Positions 17,193-28,200 are shown, counted from the stretch's first letter. The stretch: 64,000 nucleotides of DNA from Arthrobacter echini (GCF_008107445.1 NZ_VSLD01000007.1:62001-126000); one strand, 5' to 3'. Numbers and translations: made by a program. Notes: generated by a model from the sequence alone, not told the origin.

Positions 17193-19263
17193 CGTACCGC
17201 TCCAGCTTCGCGGAGCCGATACCCGCCAGCTCGCCGAGCTGATCGAGGGACTCCGGCCGCGCCTCCGCGATGGACACGAGCGTCGCGTCGGTGAAGATCA
17301 CGAACGCCGGGACATCCTTCTCACGGGCTTCGCCCAGCCGCCACGCGCGCAGCGCCTCGAACGTCTCCTCCTCGTAACTCACCGGGCAGTCGTTGCATCG
17401 GCCGATCTTCCGCTCCGATCCAGTCAGCAGGGGCCGCTTGCAGACCCGGCAGGTCACCGGGCCGGCGCTCTTCCGCGCTGCCTTCGCGCGGGGTTGGCGA
17501 AAGGCTGCCTGCCCGGTCCCTGCGGGCCTGAGCGCGTCGAGGAAGCGGGAGGGCTTCCGGCTGGCACGTCCGCCCGGCGAGCGCGAGGTGGACCAGGACA
17601 TGGCGAGATGCCGGCGTGCCCGGGTGATCCCGACGTACAGCAGGCGCCGTTCCTCGTCGACCGCCTCCTGGGTATCGGCGAACGAGATGGGCATCAGACC
17701 CTCACTGAGTCCCACGAGGAACACGGCATCCCACTCGAGGCCCTTGGCAGAGTGCAGGGAGGCCAAGGTGACGCCCTGGACCGTCGGTGCGTGCTGGGCT
17801 GCGGCGCGTTCCTCGAGCTCGGCCACGAAGAGCTGCAGAGTGAGGGCCTCGGCTCCGCGCACGCGTGCGAGCTCGTCCGCGAGTCCCACCAGGGCCGCGA
17901 GCGATTCCCACTTCTCCCGGACGGCGCCGGAGTTCTGCGGCGCCACGGAGGTGTAGCCGAGCGAGGCGAGGACGTCGCGCACCTGCTGGGGAACATCCTC
18001 ATCGCCCTGGGTGCGTGCGGCAGCCCGCAGCTGCAGCAGCGCGTCACGGACCTCGCGGCGCTGGAAGAAGCGTTCGCCACCGCGGAGCTGGTAGCCGATG
18101 CCGGCACTCGCGAGGGCCTGCTCGTAGGCCTCCGACTGCCCGTTCGTCCGGTACAGGATGGCGATCTCGCTCGCCTTGACCCCCTGGTCGAGCAGGGCAC
18201 CGATGCGCCGGACGCACTCCGTGGCTTCGGCCTCGTCATCGCTGCACTCCGTGAAGGCGGGTTCTGGGCCCGCCTGCTGCTGCGCGACGAGTTCGAGCGG
18301 CGCGGACCAGGTGGTGCCGGCCGTCGATCTGTCGGCCTCCTTGCTCCGGGCCGCCAAAAGGGTGTTCGCCGCCTTGACCACCTGCGGCGTTGACCGGTAG
18401 TCGCGCACCAGCCTCACCACCTGGGCACCCTCGTAGCGCTTGGTGAAGTCGAGCAGATGGCGTGAGGACGCTCCCGTGAAGGAATAGATGGTCTGGCTCG
18501 CGTCGCCGACCACGCACAGCTCCCGCCGCTCACCCAGCCAGAGATCGAGCAGGCGCTGCTGCAGTGGAGAGACGTCCTGGTACTCGTCCACCACGAAGTG
18601 CCGGTACTGGGCACGGACCGTGGCGGCGATCCGCTCGTCGTCCTCGAGGATCCCGACGGTACTGAGGAGGACGTCCTCGAAATCGATCAGATTGCGGTCG
18701 AGCTTGAGGTCCTCGTAGGCCGAGAAGATGCGGGACACCGTGGTCAGGTCCATACCGGCGGGCTCCGATCTCCCGACCGCCGCACCCATGTACGCGTCGG
18801 GGGTGAGCATGGACACCTTCGCCCACTCGATCTCCGCCGCGACATCGCGGATGGCGGCCCGATCGGTGGTGACGCGCAGCCGCCGCGCCGATTCGGCGAT
18901 GAGCTGTGCCTTGTGGTCCACGAGCGCCGGCAGTGTCCCACCCACGGCCTGCGGCCAGAAGTACTGCAGCTGACGCAGTGCGGCCGCGTGGAAGGTCCGC
19001 GCCTGGACGCCGGCGGCCCCGAGGTCCCGGAGTCTCGTGCGCATCTCGGCGGCGGCCCGCGCGGTGAAGGTCACGGCCAGGACCTGCTGCGGCTTGTACA
19101 CGCCGGTGCGGACGCCGTAGGCGATGCGGTGGGTGATGGCGCGCGTCTTGCCCGTTCCCGCCCCGGCCAGGACGCAGAGCGGACCGCTGAGCGTGGTCGC
19201 GACCGCCCGCTGTTCGTCGTCGAGCCCCTCGAGGATGCTGTCCTCGAGCAGGACGCCGGTCAC
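17155..19263 (-). CDS. uvrD2: ATP-dependent DNA helicase UvrD2
   Basis: A 702-residue SF1A helicase that unwinds DNA 3-prime to 5-prime. Motif I is GAGTGKT, motif II DEYQDVSP, motif VI GITRARRH. Unlike plain UvrD it has a tetracysteine module (CRVC then 14 residues then CNDC) and an HRDC domain (about 630-702), the arrangement known for mycobacterial UvrD2. The GTG start overlaps the nudC stop by 4 bp (GTGA), so it follows nudC in an operon that continues into the YgjP-like gene. Confidence 0.94.
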   Translation of the reverse strand: MTGVLLEDSILEGLDDEQRAVATTLSGPLCVLAGAGTGKTRAITHRIAYGVRTGVYKPQQVLAVTFTARAAAEMRTRLRDLGAAGVQARTFHAAALRQLQYFWPQAVGGTLPALVDHKAQLIAESARRLRVTTDRAAIRDVAAEIEWAKVSMLTPDAYMGAAVGRSEPAGMDLTTVSRIFSAYEDLKLDRNLIDFEDVLLSTVGILEDDERIAATVRAQYRHFVVDEYQDVSPLQQRLLDLWLGERRELCVVGDASQTIYSFTGASSRHLLDFTKRYEGAQVVRLVRDYRSTPQVVKAANTLLAARSKEADRSTAGTTWSAPLELVAQQQAGPEPAFTECSDDEAEATECVRRIGALLDQGVKASEIAILYRTNGQSEAYEQALASAGIGYQLRGGERFFQRREVRDALLQLRAAARTQGDEDVPQQVRDVLASLGYTSVAPQNSGAVREKWESLAALVGLADELARVRGAEALTLQLFVAELEERAAAQHAPTVQGVTLASLHSAKGLEWDAVFLVGLSEGLMPISFADTQEAVDEERRLLYVGITRARRHLAMSWSTSRSPGGRASRKPSRFLDALRPAGTGQAAFRQPRAKAARKSAGPVTCRVCKRPLLTGSERKIGRCNDCPVSYEEETFEALRAWRLGEAREKDVPAFVIFTDATLVSIAEARPESLDQLGELAGIGSAKLERYGEAVLGIIGDNA

Positions 19264-20219
19264 CGCTCACCGGTCCGGGACGGCTCCTCGTCCAACGATC
19301 CGCCGTACCAGCGCTCGATCAGCGCACGGGCGATGGATACTCCACCGGCGACGGCGATCGAGCCCTCCCGGAGTTCCGCGAACAGCTCCGCCCGGGTGAA
19401 CCAGCGCAGGGAGCGGATCTCAGAAAGATCGGGGCGGACATCGGTGGTCGCGGCGTGCGCGGTGAAACCGAGCATGAGGGAGGCGGGGAAGGGCCACGGC
19501 TGCGACCCGAGGTACTGGGGCGAGTCGACCGCGATGCCGGCCTCCTCTCCGACCTCCCGGATGACGGCAGCCTCGAGTGACTCCCCGGGCTCCACGAAAC
19601 CGGCGAGCGTCGAGTAGCGGTTCTCGGGCCAGGCCACGGCCGATCCGAGGAGCAGCCGGTCCTCGTCGTCGACGATGGAGACGATGATGGCGGCGTCGGT
19701 GCGGGGATAGTGCTGCGACCCGTCGTTGGGGCACTGGCGCACCCACCCGGCATCGCGCACCACGGTGGGTGTTCCGCATCGAGGGCAGTGTGTGGTGGTC
19801 TCGTGCCAGTTGGCGACGGCTGCGGCCTCGACGAACAGTCCGGCGTCCCGGGCGTCGAGCGACGTGGCGATGTCGCGCAGTCCCAGCCACTGGTCGAGGG
19901 GAGCCAGCTCGGGGTCGGCCTCCTCGAGCATGGCGAGGATCACGTGGTTCCCGGCGTCGACAGCTCCCTCGTTGACACGGCCCAGATAGACCAGGATGCC
20001 GTGCCCGCCGATATCGGAGGGCGTGACCAGCGTCAGCGCCCCAGCGGTGACGGGCGCCTTCCCGTGGGCGATCGGCAGCACCTTGGTGCCGGCCGTCTCC
20101 CAGAGCGTCTCGAGGAACTGCTCGGTGATCCTCGACTCGCCGTTCCGGTCCGAGTCGGCACGTGAGAGCTGCAATTCTCCGAGCGGAGGCTGAGCGAGGG
20201 TCCGGAGGGTCTCTTCCAT
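19260..20219 (-). CDS. nudC: NADH pyrophosphatase / NAD-cap decapping hydrolase
   Basis: A 319-residue Nudix hydrolase that splits NAD(H) to NMN(H) and AMP and can remove NAD caps from RNA. The four-Cys zinc ribbon is visible as CPRCGTP with a later RQCPND. The Nudix box GFVEPGESLEAAVIREVGEE is intact. It heads the nudC-uvrD2-YgjP operon. The ATG is preceded by no ribosome site but by TACCGT at six bases, so the mRNA is predicted to be leaderless. Confidence 0.94.
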   Translation of the reverse strand: MEETLRTLAQPPLGELQLSRADSDRNGESRITEQFLETLWETAGTKVLPIAHGKAPVTAGALTLVTPSDIGGHGILVYLGRVNEGAVDAGNHVILAMLEEADPELAPLDQWLGLRDIATSLDARDAGLFVEAAAVANWHETTTHCPRCGTPTVVRDAGWVRQCPNDGSQHYPRTDAAIIVSIVDDEDRLLLGSAVAWPENRYSTLAGFVEPGESLEAAVIREVGEEAGIAVDSPQYLGSQPWPFPASLMLGFTAHAATTDVRPDLSEIRSLRWFTRAELFAELREGSIAVAGGVSIARALIERWYGGSLDEEPSRTGER

Positions 20220-20225
20220 GCTTCT

Positions 20226-20231
20226 ACGGTA
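20226..20231 (-). promoter_or_regulatory. -10 element of nudC (leaderless type)
   Basis: TACCGT on the minus strand, six bases before the nudC ATG, predicts +1 at the start codon. Confidence 0.5.
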
Positions 20232-20354
20232 CGTTCTCGCAACCCCAAAAAGGCATTCTGTGCCGAGAGGTGGAGGAGCAGTGCAGGACCGAAGACGAGT
20301 AGTGCATCTGGCGACTCACCGCACCCCGGGTCGAAAAGCGCTGCCTGGACGCCC

Positions 20355-20360
20355 TACCGT
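20355..20360 (+). promoter_or_regulatory. -10 element of the phosphotransferase-like gene (leaderless type)
   Basis: TACCGT ends seven bases before the GTG at 20368. The intervening TGAGGGT could also act as a very close ribosome site. Confidence 0.4.
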
Positions 20361-20367
20361 TGAGGGT

Positions 20368-21774
20368 GTGAAACGCACACCCATGGAACTTGCCGCCGTT
20401 GCCAGCGCCGCCGTGCCCGGCCTGGCTCCGACGGGCGTGGCCGGCACCCCCGATGATGCCGTGGATTTCGATTCCGCGCAGTTGGTGGACGCGTCCGGGA
20501 AACAGTGGCGGGTCCGTGCACCGAGGCATGTCGAGGCAAGTATGCGTCTCGAGACCGAGGTGCAGGCACTCCGGGCCTTCACACCGGCGGTGAAGGCCGA
20601 ACTCCCGTTCCTGATCCCCCACCTCGCGGGCAGCGTCCGCCAGGGCGAACTCAGCACCTTCGTCTACTCGCACCTCGCCGGCAGTACCGCGTCGCTGTCC
20701 GCCCTGGCCGGCGGCGACCGCGCCGTCGCGACGGAGATCGGACGCGTCATCGCCGCCATCCACGATCTCCCGAAGGAGCTGGTCCAGCAAGCCGACCTGC
20801 CCAGCTACGAGGCCGACGAGTACCGGCAGCGCAAACTGAACGAACTCGATCAGGCGGCGACCACGGGGCGGATCCCTTCTGTGCTGCTGCGCCGCTGGGA
20901 GCACGCGCTCGAGGACGTGAGTCTGTGGAGATTCGCCCCCACCGTGGTCCATGGTGACCTGCACGAGGACCATCTGCTCCTCTCGGGGCCACGGGTGTCC
21001 GCCGTGATCGGTTGGACAGAGCTCTGCGTCGCCGACCCAGCACAGGATTTCGCCTGGCTCGCAGCAGCCGAGAACACGGACTTCGTCCACGCGGTCCATG
21101 AGGCCTATGCCACAGCCCGGGCCGGAGCGGTTGATCCGCATCTCCCCCGACGCGCCGCGCTCGCGGCCGAATTCGCGCTCGCGCAGTGGCTGGTCCGCGG
21201 TGTCACCCTCGGGGACGGCTCGATGATCCGCGAGGCCGAGGAGATGCTCGCTGCGCTCGAGGCCGACGTCGAGTCCCTCGAGCGGGAGCAGCACGAGGCC
21301 GCCGAGCGTGCCCTGCGCGCCGAGGAGGAGCGGATCGAGTGGGGCGATGCGGAGGGATCCGACGAGCACACGGCCTCACCGCGTCCGGGCACTGAAGCCC
21401 AGCACGGCGCCGCGGCCGTGGGGGCGACGTCGTCGCCGCGGTGGTCGGAGGATGCCGCGGCGTCCGACGGGGACGGCCACGCCGACGAGGCACGCGGGCT
21501 GCCAGCGTCCGACGAGGACGATGCCGAGGCGTCCGACGGGGACGGCGATGCGGACGACCACGGTCACGACCGGAGGCGCCCGGGACCGGACGACGGAACT
21601 CGGCCGGGCACGGGAACGGCCTCCGGCTCGTCCCTGGCCCACGCGCGACTGACAGCCGGACGGGAGGGCGCCGTGGGGCAGGACGACACGGCGCCGGAGG
21701 ACAGCGGGGCGGGCCCGGAGTCTCCCGACGAGCTGGAGACGACAGCACTTCCCATCGTGTCCTTCGGCCGCTGA
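20368..21774 (+). CDS. Macrolide-phosphotransferase-like protein, possibly inactive
   Basis: A 468-residue protein with an APH/choline-kinase fold in its first 330 residues. The catalytic loop reads VVHGDLHEDHLLL: catalytic Asp197 is present, and His202 stands where most APH proteins have Asn, as macrolide 2-prime kinases do. At the metal-binding Asp of the usual IDW motif it has Gly215 (AVIGWTELCVADPAQDF). That makes ordinary kinase activity doubtful. The last 130 residues are acidic and low in complexity with a repeated ASDGDGDAD-type unit. It is convergent with adnB. A resistance role is not supported by context. Confidence 0.75.
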   Translation: MKRTPMELAAVASAAVPGLAPTGVAGTPDDAVDFDSAQLVDASGKQWRVRAPRHVEASMRLETEVQALRAFTPAVKAELPFLIPHLAGSVRQGELSTFVYSHLAGSTASLSALAGGDRAVATEIGRVIAAIHDLPKELVQQADLPSYEADEYRQRKLNELDQAATTGRIPSVLLRRWEHALEDVSLWRFAPTVVHGDLHEDHLLLSGPRVSAVIGWTELCVADPAQDFAWLAAAENTDFVHAVHEAYATARAGAVDPHLPRRAALAAEFALAQWLVRGVTLGDGSMIREAEEMLAALEADVESLEREQHEAAERALRAEEERIEWGDAEGSDEHTASPRPGTEAQHGAAAVGATSSPRWSEDAAASDGDGHADEARGLPASDEDDAEASDGDGDADDHGHDRRRPGPDDGTRPGTGTASGSSLAHARLTAGREGAVGQDDTAPEDSGAGPESPDELETTALPIVSFGR

Positions 21775-21789
21775 GCGCAGGCGGCCATA

Positions 21790-24700
21790 TCAGGCCGGAG
21801 ACTGGTTTGAACCGCTCTCCTGCGCCGCGGCGACGATCGCCTCGAGTTCGGCTGCGTCACCGAGATCGTGCGGACGCACCACGAGGTTGTCGGCGACGTA
21901 GAAGAACGCTGCCCGCACCTTCTCCAACGGAACATCCTTCAGCCTCGACCACGCCAGCCTGTAGACGGCCAGCTGGACCGCCTTGGCGGCTCGCAGTCCC
22001 GGAGCCGGCGGGTGTCCGGTCTTCCAGTCGATGAGATCCCATCCGCCATCGGCATCACGGAACACCGCGTCGATCCGTCCGCGGACAACCACCCCTCCGA
22101 TCCGCGTCTCGATCGGTGCCTCCACCGCTTCGGGCTCGCGCAGTGCCCACTCGGACCGCTCGAAGATCGCCGCCATCTCCCCCAGTCCGAGCGACTCGTC
22201 CACGTACGCATCGGCGCCTCCGGGATACTCCCCCAGGTCGAGCATGCCCGTCGACCCGTAGAACTCCTCGATCCAGGCATGGAACGCCGTTCCCTTGCGT
22301 GCTGCCGAGCCCGGCCGGCGGGGCAGCGGCCGGCGCAGGTTCCGCATGACGGCGTCCGGGTCCTCACGCAGTTCCACCAGGGTCGACGCCGAGATGTGCG
22401 CGGGCAACGCGAGCGGTCGCCGTTCGCCCTCCCGGTGCTGCCGGGCCAGCGCCAGCCGCACCTCGCGACCCCACCGCCCATCGTCGACGTCCTCCTCCGG
22501 AGCGGCCGCGACAATCCGCTCGAGGACAGCCTGCGCCGCCTGCTCCATGGCGGGGCGCCGCGGTCCCAGCGGATCGATGGGCCAGGTGGCCTGCTCGGGC
22601 CGTGCGTTCGCCGGGTTGGTGTCGCCGACGTCGGCGTCCGTGACCCAGTGCGGCATGGCGATCCCGGGGCTCCCGGAGTCGGCGAGGACCGTGAGCGCCT
22701 CGAGGAAGGACGACGGCCCGGAAGGCTTCGAGCGCCCACCCGACCACACCGACGACGTGCAGACCAGCACCTGCTTGGCACGGGTGAAGGCGACATAGGC
22801 GAGCCGGCGTTCCTCCCGCTCCGTGTGGGCTCTCGCCTCCCCGGTGAAGTCAGCCTCACTGGCCAGCCACGCCTTCTGGTCCTGCTGTTCCCAGTCCCAC
22901 TGCGGCAGCTCCGGTGCATCACCACGCAGGGGCCACGGGATGGCCGAACTCCCGCTGCTCCAGCGCGAATCCCTGTCGCTGGGGAAGGAACCCGCGGTGA
23001 GGCCCGGGACGAACACGACGTCCCATTCGAGGCCTTTCGAGGCATGCACGGTGAGCAGCTGCACGGCGTCCCGGCTCGCCTCCAGCTGCGTCACGGGCAA
23101 GCCGTCCTCCTCCTGGTCCGCGGCCTCCAGCCAGGCGAGGAATGCCGGCAGATCGACGCGGTCGGCCGTGGCGACGAACCCGGCCACGGCCTCCGTGAAG
23201 GCGTCGAGGTTCCGGCGCGCCTCGTTGGTCCCCATACCGGGTTTGGCGGCCACTTCGATGTCCAGCAGGATGGTGCGTTCGACCTCCCCGATCATGCTAC
23301 CCAGATCGTCGCCCACGAAGCCGCGGAGCACCCGCAGTTCCTTCCTCAGCGCCTCCAGGCGCTGCCGCGCGGTGGCGCTGAGGACCCTGCCGGACGAGGA
23401 CGCCCAGTCCGACGGCGGCAACTGGTCCACGGCCTCCACCAGGCTGCCCGCTTCGGCCGTGTCCGGTGACACGATCGCGTCGCGGAGCTGCTCGTCGTCG
23501 ATCTCCTCCCCCACCGCCGTCCCGCGCCGGAACATCGCCTCCCGCCTCCGCGCGAGGTGCCGCGACCAGTCACCGAGCGCCATCAGATCGGCCGGCCCGA
23601 TCCGCCACCGCGCTCCGGACAGGAGCCGGAGCATCGAGTCCGACCTGTCGGGGTCGCCCAGGACCCGCAGGGTGGCGAGCAGATCGACGATCTCGGGGGT
23701 GCGCAGCAGGCCGCCCAGCCCGACGACCTGCACCGGGATGCCGGCACGCTCGAGCTCCCGGCGGATCGGGGCGAACTGCTTGCGCCCCCGGCACAGGACT
23801 GCCATGGAGGGCGGAAGAGCCGCCCCGTTGTGCGATTCGAAGGAACGACGACGCTGCCGCAGCACCTCCCGCGTGATCGCCTCCGCCTCGCTGAGGGTCG
23901 GACCGGACGGGCCCGCACCATCGGTGGGCGCGCCGAGGACCGGGGCGTCGGTCAGGAAACGGCCGAGGATCACCTCTCCGACCGGAGCACCCGGACGCGC
24001 GTCGAGGCCGGGAACCTGCTGAGCAGGGGTGGTCCGCAGCCAGGGAGCGGGCGTGTTCAGCGGGGCTGCCACCGTGTTCGCCGCCTCGAGGATGGACGTC
24101 GGGTTCCGCCACGCGACCGACAGGTGCGCCACCTGCGACGGAGCACGCCGGTCCGCGTCGATCATCGGGAACGCCGTGCGGAAGGTACCCAGCTGTCCGG
24201 CCGACGCTCCCCTGAAGCCGTAGATCGACTGGTGCGGGTCACCGACGGCGGTGACCGAGCGGCCGTCCGCGAACAGGCGCGAGAACAGGACCATCTGCGC
24301 GTGGGACGTGTCCTGGAACTCGTCGAGCAGCACCACGCGGTACTTCTCGCGCTCCAGTTGCCCTGCTTCGGGGATGTCGCGGGCGATCCGGGCGGCGAGG
24401 GAGACCAGGTCGCCGAAGTCGAGCTGCCTGCGGGCGAGCTTCGCGGCGGAATAGGTCTCCACGAGCTCCGTCACGGTGACGCGCGTGCGGAGTTTGTCGA
24501 GCAGCTCCTGCACCTTCTGCGTGGGCGCCTTCGTGGTCCCGTCCACGTAGGCCTGGGCGCCGACGTGCACGAGGTGGCGCCGGAGCTCCGCGCGCACGGT
24601 CGCCGGGCTGACCAGATGCTCGGCGCACTCCCCTGCCATGTCGAGCACCGCCTTGACGAGGGTGCTCTTGGCCGCCGTGAAGTGCGCCCAGTCGCCGTCG

Positions 24701-25203
24701 TACGCCTCGACGACGGAGTGGGCCAGCTGCCAGGACTGCGCCGTCCCGAGCATCACGGAGTCGCGCTCGACGCCGATCCGCAGCCCGTAGTCCTGCACGA
24801 TCCCGTTCGCGAAGGAGTGGTAGGTGGAGATGGCCGGGTCGAGGCGATCGACCACGTCCGCGCCGGGGGCGGCCGCATCGTCGCGCCCGAGTGCTGCGTA
24901 GAGTTGCGCCAGCCGCAGACGGACCCGCGAGGCGAGTTCCCCGGCGGCCTTGCGCGTGAAAGTGACGCCGAGGATCTGCTCGGGGCGCACGAGCCCGTTC
25001 GCGACGAGCCAGACCACCCTGTCCGCCATGGTCCGCGTCTTGCCCGACCCCGCGCCCGCGATGACGAGCAGTGGCTCCAGGGGCGCCTCGATGACCCGCA
25101 CCTGGTCCTCGGTGGGGTACTGGACCGGGGCTCCGGGGTCGGTGTGCAGCAGCTCGGCGAGCGCCCTCGCCGAGTAGGTCGGAGCCGGCATCGCAGCCGC
25201 CAC
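21790..25203 (-). CDS. adnB: Helicase-nuclease subunit AdnB-like (UvrD/AddA family)
   Basis: A 1137-residue SF1A helicase fused to a RecB-type nuclease. Motif I is GAGSGKT, motif II DEFQDTSHAQ, motif VI VAFTRAKQ. The C-terminal nuclease has HAWIEEFYG, then RGRIDAVF and DWKTG, with the metal-binding Asp and the catalytic Lys in place. The sequence and the neighbouring gene match mycobacterial AdnAB, the motor-nuclease that resects double-strand breaks (AdnB is Rv3201c). The GTG start overlaps the adnA stop by one base (TAGTG), indicating translational coupling and fixed stoichiometry. Confidence 0.9.
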   Translation of the reverse strand: MAAAMPAPTYSARALAELLHTDPGAPVQYPTEDQVRVIEAPLEPLLVIAGAGSGKTRTMADRVVWLVANGLVRPEQILGVTFTRKAAGELASRVRLRLAQLYAALGRDDAAAPGADVVDRLDPAISTYHSFANGIVQDYGLRIGVERDSVMLGTAQSWQLAHSVVEAYDGDWAHFTAAKSTLVKAVLDMAGECAEHLVSPATVRAELRRHLVHVGAQAYVDGTTKAPTQKVQELLDKLRTRVTVTELVETYSAAKLARRQLDFGDLVSLAARIARDIPEAGQLEREKYRVVLLDEFQDTSHAQMVLFSRLFADGRSVTAVGDPHQSIYGFRGASAGQLGTFRTAFPMIDADRRAPSQVAHLSVAWRNPTSILEAANTVAAPLNTPAPWLRTTPAQQVPGLDARPGAPVGEVILGRFLTDAPVLGAPTDGAGPSGPTLSEAEAITREVLRQRRRSFESHNGAALPPSMAVLCRGRKQFAPIRRELERAGIPVQVVGLGGLLRTPEIVDLLATLRVLGDPDRSDSMLRLLSGARWRIGPADLMALGDWSRHLARRREAMFRRGTAVGEEIDDEQLRDAIVSPDTAEAGSLVEAVDQLPPSDWASSSGRVLSATARQRLEALRKELRVLRGFVGDDLGSMIGEVERTILLDIEVAAKPGMGTNEARRNLDAFTEAVAGFVATADRVDLPAFLAWLEAADQEEDGLPVTQLEASRDAVQLLTVHASKGLEWDVVFVPGLTAGSFPSDRDSRWSSGSSAIPWPLRGDAPELPQWDWEQQDQKAWLASEADFTGEARAHTEREERRLAYVAFTRAKQVLVCTSSVWSGGRSKPSGPSSFLEALTVLADSGSPGIAMPHWVTDADVGDTNPANARPEQATWPIDPLGPRRPAMEQAAQAVLERIVAAAPEEDVDDGRWGREVRLALARQHREGERRPLALPAHISASTLVELREDPDAVMRNLRRPLPRRPGSAARKGTAFHAWIEEFYGSTGMLDLGEYPGGADAYVDESLGLGEMAAIFERSEWALREPEAVEAPIETRIGGVVVRGRIDAVFRDADGGWDLIDWKTGHPPAPGLRAAKAVQLAVYRLAWSRLKDVPLEKVRAAFFYVADNLVVRPHDLGDAAELEAIVAAAQESGSNQSPA

Positions 25204-28200
25204 TACTGCGTCACCTGCTTGCCCTCTTCGCAGAGCGGGCAGATCTCGGGCAGCCGGCAGCCACTGCCGCCGAATCCGGACCGCCGCGGGTCGTGGACGG
25301 TGTCGAAGGAGGCGGAGGCCATCAGCGCCGCCGCGTCCTCGATCATGCCCAGCGCCCAGGTGTCCTCGTCGCCGACGGCGGGCTGGTCCTGGACCGCGAC
25401 GGTCTTCGCCTTCGTCCCGAGGTGGACGAGCGAGGCGCCCCCTGGCGTCTCGTGCACCGTGGCGTCGTCGGCAGGAGCACCGTCGGCGACGTCGGCAGTC
25501 GCGACATCACCGGTCTCGATGTCGTGGGCCTGGGTGTCGTCGGCCTGCGTCACGGCGACAGCTCCGTACGCCACGGCCGTCTGATAGGCCGCGAGCTGCG
25601 GGTGCCGCTCGATCTCGGCGGCGGTCGGTGCGCTCCTGCCCGTCTTCAGGTCCACGACGACGGCGCGGCCCCCGGCGTCGCGCTCGAGACGGTCGATCTG
25701 GCCGCGGAGCCGGGCCGTCCGCTGCGCACCCTCGACGAGCACGGTGAGATCCACGGAGAAGTCCACCTCCGTGGCCTGCAGGGTGCGTCCGGACTTCCTC
25801 ATCAGCAGCACGTAGGTGGCGAGTTTGCGGACCATGCCCTCGGCCCGCCGGAAGTCCGCCTGTCCCTCCCAGCCGTCACTGATACCGAGCCGCGGCCACC
25901 GGCGCTCGAGTTCCTGCGTGTACTCCTGGCCGGTCGCGTCGGGGAGATCCTGGGCGATCTGGTGGACGAGGGTGCCGAGGGACCGCGCGAAGTCGGTGTT
26001 CCGCTCTCCTCCTGCAGCGGAGACGAACCAGCTCAGGGGTGAGGCCAGCACGGACTCCACCTTCGAGGGCGAGACATTGATGGGCTGGTCCGCCGGAACC
26101 ACAGGAGCAGCACTGCTCACCTCGGCGAGCCCCCACCACTGGGCCGGATGGGCACCCGGCACGGGCGGCTCCGTCGCGGCCATGCGGCCCAGGTGCCGCA
26201 CGGCTTCCCCGGTCAGGGCTGCGCTCGCCTGCGGATCCTGCGCCACCCGGCGCAGCTCCGCGACCAGGGCGCGCAGGGTGAGGGGCCGCAGCACCTCCGT
26301 GCGAGGCCTCGCCTCGGCACCCGGAGGAAGCGGATCGAGCACGTCGAGGAACGGCGACGCCTGCTCGTCCTGGGACGAGACGGCGCAGCACACGAGCTCC
26401 TGGCTCGCCCGGGACACCGCGAGCGAGAAGGTGCGCAGCTCGTCGAACCGGATGTCCTGCAGCAGGGAGACCGGATCGCGGGTACTGCGGAAGGACTCGC
26501 CGTGATCGAGCAGGGCCCGCAGCTCCCCGGACCCGAGGAGTTCGCCGCGGAGCCGGAGATTCGGCCAGACGCCGTCCTGCACGCCGGCGACGACGACCAT
26601 GGGCCAGTGCCGCCCGGCCGCACTGGCCGGGGTGAGGACGGAGATCGAGGCCTGCCTGCTGGTCCGCTGGGCCAGCGTGTCCATGGGGATGTCCTGGTTG
26701 AGGATGTACTCGAGGAAGAGCTCGGGATCGGCGCCCGGCACCTGCTCCACGAAGCGCTCCGCCGTGGTGAACAACGCCATCATGGCGTCCAGGTCGCGGT
26801 CCGCGCGGGCGGAGAACGGACCTTCGGACAGGGCCGCACCCGACCACTGCTGGGCGAGACCCGACGCCGACCACAGCGCCCAGAGGACCGTCTCCGCATC
26901 GGCCGCGATCTCGTCCGCCGCGGCCCGGCCCGCCTCGAGCATCCGGTGCAGTCGCCGGACGGGCGCCCCCTCGGAGGAGAGCTCGGCGATCTCCTCCGGG
27001 GAGGAGAACAGGGTGGCGAGCAACTCGTCACTCGTCCGGCCCCCGCCGCGCTGGAGTTCAATACGCCGTAACTGCTGCCGCAGCCGGCGGAGCTCCAGAC
27101 TGCCCGCCCCGCCGATCCTGGAGGTGAGCAGGGAGATGCACAGCTCGGTGTCGAGCGGCGCGCTCCCCACGGCCACGGCGTAGAGATGGAGCAGGGGTCG
27201 TACAGCCGGCTCCTCGCGGATGGCCGTCTCCGCGGCCGGGACGTTCACGGCGATCCCCTGCGCGGTCAGATAGCGCTGGACGGCTGCCACCTGGGCACCG
27301 TTCCGGACGATCACCGCGATGTCGTCGAAGCTACGCCCACCGAACAGATGGGCCTCGAGCGCCTGCTGGGCGATGAATCGCTGTTCGTGGAACACGCTGT
27401 CGAGCACATGCACGGAGACCGCCGCTCCACGCTGCGGACCCCCGTCCCCGGAACCACCCGGGCATCCCTCTGCCGACACCTCTCGTGGTGCGGTCGGGAG
27501 CGAGCGGTAGGCCGTGCTGACACCGGTCGTGGCGATACGGGCCGCCACATTGGTCCAGGCGTCCGCCAGCGGGCCCTTCAGGGTCAGCGATCCGGGAAGT
27601 GTCAGGGTCGTCAACCCGCCCTGACGCGTGAAGAGGGCGGCCAGACGTCCTGCCAGGTCGGGGCGCGCGCCCCGGAAGCCCTGGGCCACCGTGTCAGGGC
27701 AGGCGGTGATGACGACGTCGTTGCCCGCACCGATGAGGCCCAGGAGCGCGTGGATGCCTGGGTTGGCCTCCTGGTAGTCGTCCACGAGGACCAGCTGCAG
27801 ACGGGTACGCTCCCGGTCGAGGAATTCCCGGTCCGTCTCGAGGATCTCGCGGGCAGCCGTGAGGATGCCCGCCGGGTCGAAGGCCTCGGGCATGCGCAGA
27901 TCGAGGACATCGCGGTACTCGCGGTAGAGCTGGGCGGCGGCGATCCAGTCCGGCCGGTCGAAGCGCTCCCCCCAGGCGGCCAGCTCCTCGGCGGACACCG
28001 CGTATTCACTCACGCGGTCGAACAGATCGCGGATCTCCTGCCGGAAGCCCCGTGTGGGCAGTGCCAGGGCCAGACTCGCCGGCCAGGAGGGACCGGGAGC
28101 GCCGTCCTGCCCGTGACCGGCGAGGAGCTCCTTGATGATCAGATCCTGTTCCGCTCCCGAGAGCAGGCGGGGGGCGCGCCCGATCCAGGGCATCCGCCCC

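Noticed and set aside
18000-19263. UvrD2 as a plain UvrD/PcrA
   Set aside because: The tetracysteine module and C-terminal HRDC domain identify the UvrD2 type.
21868-25584. Long plus-strand open frames (21868-23469, 23557-25584) opposite adnB
   Set aside because: No motifs, Arg/Gln/His/Gly-rich composition, and the opposite strand has complete helicase and nuclease motifs.
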